Part shown: positions 57,901 through 61,198 of the stretch, in pieces
Numbering within the stretch: position 1 is the stretch's first letter
Layout of the letters: every line of letters begins with the position of its first letter
Source of the DNA: Ceratothoa steindachneri
Taxonomy: Eukaryota; Arthropoda; Malacostraca; Isopoda; Cymothoidae
DNA length: 64,000 nt
Assembly: GCA_963969495.1 (NCBI GenBank)
Contig: OZ018318.1
Span: forward strand, 172,080,354-172,144,353
Reading direction: 5' to 3'
Made by a program: the position numbers and the translations under genes
Notes under the pieces: model-generated
Told to the model about the DNA's origin: nothing
The model's database searches: none
The model's input: only the letters and a program-made list of their open reading frames with translations

Positions 57901-60200
57901 CGTCATAAATTTATTTTTATTAACCTATGATTCTATTACAGATATTATATCTATATGTTCCTCAATAATATAACTAAATAACTCATTTTTCTTATTTCTA
58001 AGACTACGAGCATTGGTATAAAGACAACCTAGCCCTCCTGTCCCTGAAGCACCTCTTTTAGAATGTATACCTCCCACTCTATCTCCTCTGCATCTCTTTC
58101 CTTTCCCTGCCACACCCTATACTCTTATATTTCCTTAACCACTATCAGTAACTAGCATCCCACCTGCAAAGACCCAACAACACTATCTAACTCCTGCCAC
58201 AACATGTCAACCTCAGCCCAGCTTAGATGGAGTACATCCAATGATTGATTCCCATAAACCCATTCGAAACACTAATCTTGAATCATCACATAGACCTTTC
58301 ACATAATCATTCAGTCTAATTGCATGAGACAACCATTCCATCCCCACATCCATCTAGAAAGCACCCATGAAACTGCTTTTCAACTAACTTTTGTACCTCT
58401 CTCGTAACTCACACAAACTCGACCTTCTTTACATTATTTACTCCCACATGCATAATCGCAATTGTATCCCTCTCACACCCAGACACCAAATTATCATACC
58501 TCTCAGACACATCATTTATACCAGCACCCGGCAAACAAACTCTTAACATCTTCCATTTGCTTGCACTCAACTTCCTATCTAAATATCTAATCTGAGAGTC
58601 ACCCATCATAATAATAATAATAAGTATTTATAATGGGCCCTTCAGGGCCATTAGCCCTCACAGAGCGCAGGTTGTGGAGCAAGTGTAGAGAAAGTTTACA
58701 GGGAAAGAGAAAGCAATTCTGAAGAGATGAGTCTTCAGGAGACATTTAAAAGTAGCGAGGGAGGGAGAGGATTGGACTTGGGCAGGAAGAGCATTCCAGA
58801 GTCTAGGAGCACAAACTGAGAAGGATAGGTCATCCATCGATCAGATGACAGAACGAGGGGTGTTCAGGATGGGAGCGAGGTTAGACCGGAGTACCCAAGG
58901 AGTTTGACGATGGGAGAGGGCAGATGAGAGACATCAAAGGAGGAGCCGGCAGTATAGTTTTGAACTAGTTGTAGGGGGCAAAGTGACAAAGAAGGGATTC
59001 CCTTCTCACTTGATGCACCAACTCACTTAATCTCTTGCACTCATCATGCAACCAACTCACCTCCTCTACCAAAGCCACATTTGCATGAGTCACACTACAC
59101 AAGGGACATTCAGGTACATTTGCTCTTCTTTCAACACAAAAATCATAAACTAGATACTACTTACATCAACGGGCATACTCACTTCATCCAAAGTAACAGC
59201 CATACTGAGAAAACTTTTCAATACCCTTTAATTAAGCAATAGAAAAGTCTAGACAAAAAGGGGGGAGAAAATTAGGATGACCTCAGTTATCCTCCTAGTC
59301 CTAGCTTTACCCTCCCTCTTGTTCTCATTCAAACTACTACTTATTCCACTTTTTGACACAACCACATCAGACAAATCACTTTCAACCTCTTCCTCTCTCA
59401 GGGCATCAAATCTGTTAGTCAACCTAACAGGTTCCATGTACCTATTACTCACACACCTAACTATCCATTCTATCCATATTCACCCACCATTTATCTTCAC
59501 TTACATCAGTCACTTCTTTCTCTCCAGTCACTAGTTTAGGCCTATCTTCCACCCTCTTGGTCCCAGCCACATATTTCATGCACCAACTCACTTAATCTCT
59601 TGCACTCATCATGCAACCAACTCACCTCTTCTACCAAAGCCACATTTGCCCAAGTCACAGTACACAAGGGGCATTCAGGTACATTTGCTCTTCTTTCAAC
59701 ACCACAAAAATCATAAATTACATACTACTTACATCAACGGGCATACTCACTTCATCCAAAGTACAGCCATACTGAGAAAACTTTCCAAAACTCTTTAATT
59801 AAGCAATAGAAAAGTCTAGACAAAAAATGGGGAGAAAATTAGGCCGTTCTGAAACATAAACAAATGGAAGCTATTTCACGATTTAATTCAAAATATAATT
59901 AGATTCCTTGAATATTTTGTCTCAATGTTAACTATCTTCCCTAACAAATATATTACACTGAAAAAAGGTCACTGAATAGAGAGCTTGCTGAGAATACATC
60001 CAATTGCTACCAATGCAGTCTTAACTCCAACAAATATTAAAAGGAAGATAAAAAAATTGTACTCACGCATAATCACAATCATCTTCTTCCTCTTGGAATC
60101 CTCCGTATGTGGTTTTATAAAAATCATCTTCCTCTTCCTCTTGTAATAACTGGCTCATTTTATTACCGGCATTGCTGCGTTGAATTCTAGAGACAGCCAT
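29938..60200 (-). CDS. VPS72: VPS72/YL1, H2A.Z-H2B chaperone subunit of SRCAP/SWR1 and TIP60 complexes (7 coding exons)
   Basis: YL1 binds and delivers H2A.Z-H2B dimers during ATP-dependent histone exchange in the nucleus. Seven exons joined at GT-AG sites with matching phases give 1,995 nt, 664 residues. The acidic start (residues about 15-43, ending near DDFYKTTYGGFQEEEDD) and DEVDSDFSIDENDEP match the H2A.Z-binding YL1 N-terminus. A basic KRKRGRLITKAYKEP block, then TQEQLLEEAKLTEKVNLKSLEKYELAELD, complete that domain. The YL1_C motif runs about 289-354 (RSFITFSD ... NICPITRLPARYFDP ... PYATLQAFRVLREAYY). Beyond it a His/Gln tract (about 400-409) and a low-complexity tail reach 664, while vertebrate YL1 has about 364 residues. 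Start: ATG at 60200, with another Met at codon 15. Introns total about 28 kb and are filled with retroelements, mostly in sense orientation. Confidence 0.95.
31390..31905 (-). mobile_element. LINE-D (RTE-like) RT fragment in VPS72 intron 6
   Basis: The frame 31817-31521 reads KVSQAIKEFVVSAKCLNVEW and LHECMLVPTLVFGSGNMW, which is the RT C-terminal region of the LINE-D family, followed by stops. It is in sense with VPS72. The source family also left remnants at 28.1 and 44.9-45.9 kb. Confidence 0.65.
31910..32200 (+). mobile_element. LINE-E (Jockey-like) C-terminal fragment
   Basis: Plus-strand codons from about 31958 give ISDHLDMVGMQFFTKLRHPT, the 'PIKDHLDML..QF' tail block of Jockey-like ORF2 proteins. 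The related fragment at 48.25 kb continues in the same style. Antisense to VPS72. Confidence 0.6.
32200..33440. other. VPS72: VPS72 intron 6 remainder; (GT)n at 33085-33109
   Basis: No coding signal is recognised. A GT dinucleotide repeat of about 25 bases lies at 33085-33109. The pyrimidine-rich stretch at 32230-32560 is probably decayed retroelement DNA. Confidence 0.5.
33460..33647 (-). CDS. VPS72: VPS72 exon 6
   Basis: 188 nt after TTCCAG. A Pro/Glu-rich linker is followed by the first half of the YL1_C domain (RSFITFSDQVLFRKAF, then NICPIT). It ends in phase 2 at GTGAGT. Residues about 259-320. Confidence 0.94.
33700..34685. other. VPS72: VPS72 intron 5, segment without recognised features
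   Basis: Several short frames on both strands have no family resemblance I can support. Confidence 0.4.
34690..40075 (-). mobile_element. LINE-A copy, old and heavily decayed, RT to 5' end
   Basis: Minus-strand copy spanning most of VPS72 intron 5. Block order follows the 16-20 kb and 26-27 kb copy: the RT/RNase H junction (34690-34760), RT (to about 36060), endonuclease (36240-36960), ORF1 tail and knuckles (37000-37750), ORF1 core (37750-38270), ORF1 N-terminus (38300-38650) and the 5' region (38700-40075), whose outer part matches 12000-12850. There is no long open frame. A local duplication is present (35100-35190 resembles 35290-35385). It lacks the RNase H and 3' UTR. It is the most complete view of the LINE-A 5' end here. 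Confidence 0.8.
40382..40605 (-). CDS. VPS72: VPS72 exon 5
   Basis: 224 nt after a strong polypyrimidine tract and TTCAG. It encodes EKYELAELDRKKPKV and GPYIRYQSTAMPL, matching the 'GPxIxYxSxxxPL' YL1 block, then an acidic linker ending VEMDTLQ before GTGATC. Residues about 184-258. Confidence 0.93.
40620..41390. other. VPS72: VPS72 intron 4, no recognised features
   Basis: No frame, repeat or motif that I can support. Exon 5 ends just to the left at 40605. Confidence 0.4.
41395..41665 (-). mobile_element. LINE-A 3'-end fragment in VPS72 intron 4
   Basis: It shares the order GACAAGTCGC, then TTCAGCATAGTACTAAGCTA, an internal C-run, ACACAGGAATCATG, GAGGCCAG and CAAGGGACAAGAGGGTAGCG with the ends of other LINE-A copies. 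It covers the 3' UTR and the first bases of the RNase H C-terminal region. Sense with VPS72. Confidence 0.65.
41670..42590. other. VPS72: VPS72 intron 4 remainder, with G-run
   Basis: No gene is seen. A G-rich stretch (about 42019-42046) could form a quadruplex on the plus strand. A 171-codon plus-strand frame across 41757-42272 has low-complexity, Gly-rich composition and no domain, so I treat it as chance. Confidence 0.4.
42596..42790 (-). CDS. VPS72: VPS72 exon 4
   Basis: 195 nt following CTTGCAG. It encodes a highly basic helix (ERKRIRKSTQLKSQETERR, then NKKRFRHKEEKL) and TQEQLLEEAKLTEKVNLKSL, the conserved 'LTQEELLREAK' segment. The donor is GTGTGT at 42595. Phase 1 to phase 1. Confidence 0.93.
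42910..44117 (-). mobile_element. LINE-A copy, 5'-truncated, RNase H and 3' UTR
   Basis: It has a clean 3' end with an (AAT)n-type tail on the minus strand (ATT run at 42910-42925), a 3' UTR of about 270 bases, and RNase H coding sequence. It stops abruptly at about 44117, in the middle of the ORF2 linker. The short match ATGGAGA flanks both ends and could be a degenerate target-site duplication. It is a classic truncated LINE insertion in VPS72 intron 3, sense orientation. Confidence 0.8.
43150..44100 (-). pseudogene. LINE-A ORF2 C-terminus: RNase H domain
   Basis: SRAGGAPGSAQDATLEGTTF precedes the domain. The RNase H residues follow: VPVYTDGSKSQEGG (Asp), ASVFTAELVAI (Glu), a disrupted third block where the sister copy has IYSDSQSAL, then IIFCWVPGHVGITGNDRAKE (Asp). 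Downstream is RLRIGHTCGTHHHLM and the C-terminal zinc-like knuckle CEDCVVPQTVRHILVEC. RNase H removes element RNA from the cDNA hybrid. A small deletion near 43770 removes the SDS block, so this copy is inactive. Confidence 0.8.
44120..44375. other. VPS72: VPS72 intron 3, purine-rich segment
   Basis: Purine-rich DNA between two LINE-A fragments. Nothing recognised. Confidence 0.4.
44380..44570 (-). mobile_element. LINE-A 3'-end fragment with perfect 8-bp stem
   Basis: It contains GGCGACTG (44392-44399) and CAGTCGCC (44413-44420), then the ACCTAATACTAGGCTAAATT block. It then jumps directly to the RNase H C-terminal stretch (GATCTGAAGCCATCACGGCA), so about 200 bases of UTR are missing internally. 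Confidence 0.65.
44700..45900 (-). mobile_element. LINE-D (RTE-like) RT remnant, decayed
   Basis: Minus-strand fragments are readable in three frames: ARLMRDGFYLLFADEQVV (about 45690-45640, the position of the RT FADD block, with the second Asp changed), a KYLRCIINNRG-type stretch, and an ECTKACWCQ-type stretch near 45390. The order agrees with RT blocks C to thumb, but similarity is weak and stops are frequent. Two near-identical pyrimidine-rich pieces with TCCATTCTTCTTACAT occur at about 45140-45220. Confidence 0.5.
45905..46450. other. VPS72: VPS72 intron 3 remainder
   Basis: AT-rich and without recognised features. It ends at the donor of exon 3. Confidence 0.4.
46458..46548 (-). CDS. 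VPS72: VPS72 exon 3
   Basis: 91 nt, starting in phase 0 after ATCTAG with EPVKDKAIPKL and ending TAYEPTS plus one base before GTAAGTG. It corresponds to the EPLKSLRPRK region of vertebrate YL1. Residues about 89-118. Confidence 0.9.
46714..47239. mobile_element. hAT-type MITE, 526 bp, in VPS72 intron 2-side flank of exon 3
   Basis: Terminal inverted repeats CAGAGGTGGGCAA (46714-46726) and TTGCCCATCCCTG (47227-47239) match the hAT-type CAGRGRTGGGCAA pattern. The flanking 8-mers ATCTATAT and ATATATAC agree at 6 of 8 positions, as expected for an aged hAT target duplication. There is no transposase inside. It lies in intron 2, about 170 bases upstream of exon 3 in gene direction. Confidence 0.7.
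47370..48490 (+). mobile_element. LINE-E (Jockey-like) RT C-terminal remnant, interrupted by a MITE
   Basis: Plus-strand frames give LSWLDPISKIF (thumb 'LTFxxHI' position), LTLAPTISNTHQHKIRTMQN then SILCITTGC (the 'LQTIQNSALRIITGC' block, about 47800-47880), and PIKDHVNMIN (about 47920-47950). The reading resumes after the MITE at 48251 with TDFCSNLQCLNIHPNPNITQ. Removing 47951-48250 plus one flanking 8-mer restores a continuous match to the block seen at 31958. Antisense to VPS72. Confidence 0.7.
47951..48250. mobile_element. hAT-type MITE, 300 bp, with target-site duplication
   Basis: The ends are CAGGCCTGGGCAA (47951-47963) and GATGCCCACCCCTG (48237-48250), complementary with mismatches. 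Flanking 8-mers are TGATAAAC (47943-47950) and TGCTAAAC (48251-48258), differing at one base. Inside, a roughly 50-bp stretch with AATAAATGTAT and CCAACCTCTTTTATATAG is duplicated. It has no coding capacity. The 8-bp duplication and CAG ends assign it to hAT. Confidence 0.8.
48872..49085 (-). mobile_element. LINE-A 3'-UTR-only fragment in VPS72 intron 2
   Basis: It has the A-rich tail side at 48870, then CTGGCAACTGCCG, GGCATAAGTCGCTG, the CAGCATAGCCTACTACTAG block, CTGGTGCAGGAACATGCGAC and AAATAAAGTGGAGGCCAGC. It is about 210 bases, similar to the piece at 12.9 kb. A LINE-E fragment begins immediately to its right. Confidence 0.7.
49086..49450 (+). mobile_element. LINE-E (Jockey-like) C-terminal fragment, second piece
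   Basis: Plus-strand codons read STQKIITGCTQTTHTETKTY then MIGAQYFSRARDQFHLTEA, the same C-terminal block seen at 31.96 and 47.9 kb. Stops are present. Confidence 0.6.
49744..49873 (-). CDS. VPS72: VPS72 exon 2
   Basis: 130 nt, completing the Ala codon begun in exon 1 (GC|G). It encodes EQEDEVDSDFSIDENDEP through KRKRGRLITKAYK. The acceptor is CTTACAG and the donor GTAAGA. Residues about 45-88. Confidence 0.95.
49900..50270. other. VPS72: VPS72 intron 1, no recognised features
   Basis: AT-rich, without coding or repeat signal that I can support. Confidence 0.4.
50275..50490 (-). mobile_element. LINE-A RNase H C-terminal fragment, decayed
   Basis: Antisense of CCCAGACTGGGAAATTTGTC and the following GGAATGTGC stretch corresponds to the C-terminal knuckle region found at 43290-43400 and 51500-51600. 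The end near 50490 is the CCAGCCTCCTCC block of the 3' UTR, but in an unexpected order, implying rearrangement. Confidence 0.5.
50500..51125. other. VPS72: VPS72 intron 1, no recognised features
   Basis: Nothing identified. A C-run is at 50520-50531. Confidence 0.4.
51426..52206 (-). pseudogene. LINE-A ORF2 RNase H domain (all catalytic blocks readable)
   Basis: The frame 52206-51931 gives ASYTDGSKSQEGVGFH (Asp), ASVFMAELVAIHHLV (Glu) and RIVIYSDSQSALSARG (Asp). Then 51980-51426 gives IIFCWVPGHVGIAGNEGAKE (the fourth metal ligand appears replaced, Glu-Gly for the usual Lys-Ala-Asp region), LRIWHTRVTHRYLMECP and a C-terminal knuckle whose residues shift to another frame (CDDSVFSETVRHILVEC). 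Two frame changes break it. Confidence 0.75.
52424..53700 (-). pseudogene. LINE-A ORF2 reverse transcriptase, frameshifted
   Basis: RT blocks in order on the minus strand: GLLPDSWRIATVLAFCKPGR (53700-53491), then after a frame change CSFRKFHSTSGALL, FFDLEKAYDTAWRYG (block A), EEGVPQGSVVSVTLF (block B), PTLYVDDLSISF (block C, intact YVDD) and FSLAKTKVVHF. After another change, SFVRSKLDMDASF and the GLRLATG block follow (52773-52424). It is close to the 16-18 kb copy and supplies the block-2 residues missing there. Inactive because of at least three frameshifts. Confidence 0.8.
54212..54971 (-). pseudogene. LINE-A ORF2 endonuclease, frameshifted
   Basis: 54971-54720 carries ALSGYKGLATPPAQDGRAGG, the YTRHDVSVLA stretch and YTIISACIPPS. 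A frame change near 54720 is followed by FLLLGDLNGRHPLWGD, SFSCLDLSLCSS and DLHGSDYFPIQISF, where the catalytic His of the SDH block has become Tyr. The nuclease would be impaired even without the frameshift. The RT linker lies downstream in other frames (54163-53755). Confidence 0.75.
55545..55690 (+). mobile_element. CR1 RT C-terminal fragment (plus strand)
   Basis: Plus-strand codons read HHLDYVVQFWSSYYRDIALL and EPVQRRMIKIQGLRSLPYGE, the standard CR1 block downstream of the RT thumb. It is opposite in orientation to the adjoining CR1 at 55719-58610. Confidence 0.7.
55719..56229 (-). pseudogene. CR1 reverse transcriptase core
   Basis: Starting with CGRRGRSCLPNLLDFMDYVT, it continues IYLDFSKAFDKVPHRRLVYK (block A), RGVPQGSALGSLLFIVYIND (block B), VSIFADDTKLAAV (block C, intact ADD) and VEDEEDLGIVVDR (block D). 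153 codons are open from the Met at 56180. The region between blocks C and D is shortened by about 35 residues compared with typical CR1, so an internal deletion is likely. The expected next block is found only in inverted orientation at 55545-55690. Confidence 0.8.
56230..56470 (+). mobile_element. CR1 3' end inserted in opposite orientation
   Basis: Plus-strand codons read FFTYSICRKWNAFPVEVVNS then VDQFKSRLDKVLKSG and a stop, the conserved C-terminus of CR1 ORF2, followed by a short 3' UTR. It splits the minus-strand CR1 RT between its SDHLESGRLINN segment (ending about 56475) and its GRRGRSC segment (starting 56229). CATTC occurs on both sides and may be a short target duplication. Confidence 0.65.
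56475..58113 (-). pseudogene. CR1 ORF2, endonuclease start to RT block 2 (decayed)
   Basis: 58113-57925 gives GGLGCLYTNARSLRNKKNEL then IDIISVIES (endonuclease start with the catalytic Glu). 57457-57161 retains the linker and basic region. 56820-56605 gives RLILELNTSKASCPENIHSR then GEIPNDWKLANVVPIF (RT entry and block 2), continued by KRSKEDPNNFRLVSLT and SDHLESGRLINN. The catalytic GDFN and SDH blocks of the endonuclease are not readable. Many stops. Confidence 0.7.
58409..58609 (-). pseudogene. CR1 ORF1 esterase start
   Basis: MMGDSQIRYLDRKL has the GDS nucleophile block of an SGNH hydrolase, and IAIMHVGVNNVKK the GxND-like block with Asn-Asn. This confirms the CR1 assignment. Truncated by stops after 66 codons. 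Confidence 0.65.
58608..58990. repeat. Unclassified interspersed repeat with (AAT)n edge
   Basis: It starts with an AAT microsatellite (58605-58622), then GGGCCCTTCAGGGCCATTAG, a palindrome-like start, and GC-richer sequence unlike the flanking CR1. It separates two parts of CR1 ORF1, so it inserted into that element. No coding potential was seen. A SINE or other non-autonomous element is likely, but I could not identify RNA polymerase III boxes. Confidence 0.5.
59011..59843 (-). repeat. Duplicated CR1 ORF1 N-terminal segment
   Basis: 59011-59276 and 59579-59843 are nearly identical direct copies. On the minus strand they encode VPECPLC (Cys-Cys) then NVALVEEVSWLHDECKRLSE, a Cys-rich plus coiled-coil ORF1 start. 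Between them, 59452-59249 carries RLTNRFDALREEEVESDLSD, the following part of ORF1. The arrangement indicates an internal duplication before or after insertion. Confidence 0.7.
59850..60060. other. VPS72: VPS72 intron 1, first 200 bases
   Basis: AT-rich with no recognised features. The donor of exon 1 is at 60066. Confidence 0.4.
60067..60200 (-). CDS. VPS72: VPS72 exon 1 (coding)
   Basis: 134 coding nt, residues 1-44 plus two bases. It begins MAVSRIQRSNAGNK and carries the DFYKTTYGGF signature of YL1. The donor GTGAGT is at 60066-60061. A non-coding upstream exon cannot be excluded. Confidence 0.93.
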
Positions 60201-60298
60201 GGTAACCAAGTTCTGAAAAGTTACTTTTACTCACATTGGGATAATATCTAACATCTCTAAAAACATGCATTATAATAGGCACTGATAAACATTAGGTG

Positions 60299-60934
60299 TA
60301 TGCCCACCCTCAATATTTTAGATAATTGATATATTAAAAACTATCATTTTTAATATACTTTTTTTCTTGGGCAAATTAAAAAAAATGCTTTGGGGGGTGG
60401 TTTTTTTTAAGGCTATCACAATTGCATCATATTATATATATTTTTTTGTCATTTCAAAATGGGGGGAATTTGCCCCCATTTTAAAAAGATCCCTTATAAT
60501 ATTCCTAATTCAAAAGCCTAACATTAGATTCAAATTAAAGAGGCGATTGCTAAATGTGATTAGGCCTCTTAGTTTTTCTAATAAGTTCCTTGATTTCAGA
60601 CACATAAGCCTCACCCATGAATGCTATCCAAATCAATCATAATTTCTTTAAAATTCATTAATAGGAAATGTCCATATTATATTTTAATTCAGAGAAAATT
60701 TTCACTTCAAAATTATATATAATACACTATAATGTGATTCAAAATTCCCTCTCTCTCTCCCAAAGATGGCGGCCAATCTATTTTTTTGCCATAACATCAT
60801 AATTAGAAATTTGCCCAGATTAAGTAATGAGGAAATTATATAGAGTAATCTATGATATACACTATATAGCATTTGCTTTTTTTTAAATAGAGATATTTAT
60901 AACAAAGAGCTGACAAAATTCAAGGGTGGGCATA
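60299..60934. mobile_element. Putative TA-flanked non-autonomous element upstream of VPS72
   Basis: TATGCCCACCCT (60299-60310) and AGGGTGGGCATA (60923-60934) are perfect 12-bp inverted repeats in otherwise AT-rich DNA, with partial similarity further inward (GGGCAAATT on each arm). The outer TA could be a Tc1/mariner-type target duplication. There is no transposase. It lies 99 bases upstream of the VPS72 start codon. Alternatively the repeats are paired regulatory sites in a promoter. Confidence 0.45.
60763..60773 (+). promoter_or_regulatory. Consensus YY1/Pho-type site (AAGATGGCGGC)
   Basis: An exact AAGATGGCGGC match, immediately followed by a CCAAT-like CAATC, lies between the two minus-strand genes. 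In animals this motif commonly sits just downstream of transcription starts of housekeeping genes. It could mark the VPS72 promoter, about 560 bases from the ATG, though it lies on the strand opposite to the gene. Confidence 0.4.
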
Positions 60935-61198
60935 AACATTAACCTAGACACCCAATAATACAACTTATATCAGTAAATAAAATATAGTGGATAGCAATAT
61001 TAGTATTATTTAGTCGATCTCTTACAATAGACATTAGATGGTATATGGCTTACCATAATTTAGCCAACTTTGTTGATCTCATTGAAATATTTAGTTTCTC
61101 TACACTAACTAAAAATTAAACTCATTTCATCCATTATTACTGTATTATCAATATAATATTTACATATTTTATAGGGGCAATTATATAGTTTTACTGAA
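60935..61198. other. Intergenic spacer, probable 3' UTR of the chromodomain gene
   Basis: AT-rich. No canonical AATAAA is obvious in gene direction. A variant hexamer such as ATAAAA at about 61160 could serve. Confidence 0.35.

Larger units (their letters stand above)
55719..59843 (-). mobile_element. CR1-type LINE, second copy, decayed and interrupted
   Basis: Minus-strand CR1 with ORF1 N-terminal pieces (59843-59011, partly duplicated), an esterase start (58609-58409), the endonuclease start (58113-57925), a linker (57457-57161), RT blocks 1-2 (56820-56475) and RT blocks A-D (56229-55719). It is broken by a non-CR1 repeat at 58608-58990 and by a plus-strand CR1 end at 56230-56470. Very AT-rich compared with the CR1 at 1-2.3 kb. 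Located in VPS72 intron 1, sense orientation. Confidence 0.75.

Noticed and set aside
60299..60934. hAT assignment for the TIR-bounded segment upstream of VPS72
   Set aside because: The GGGTGGGCA motif resembles hAT ends but points inward instead of outward, and no 8-bp duplication is visible. A TA-flanked element or paired regulatory sites fit better.
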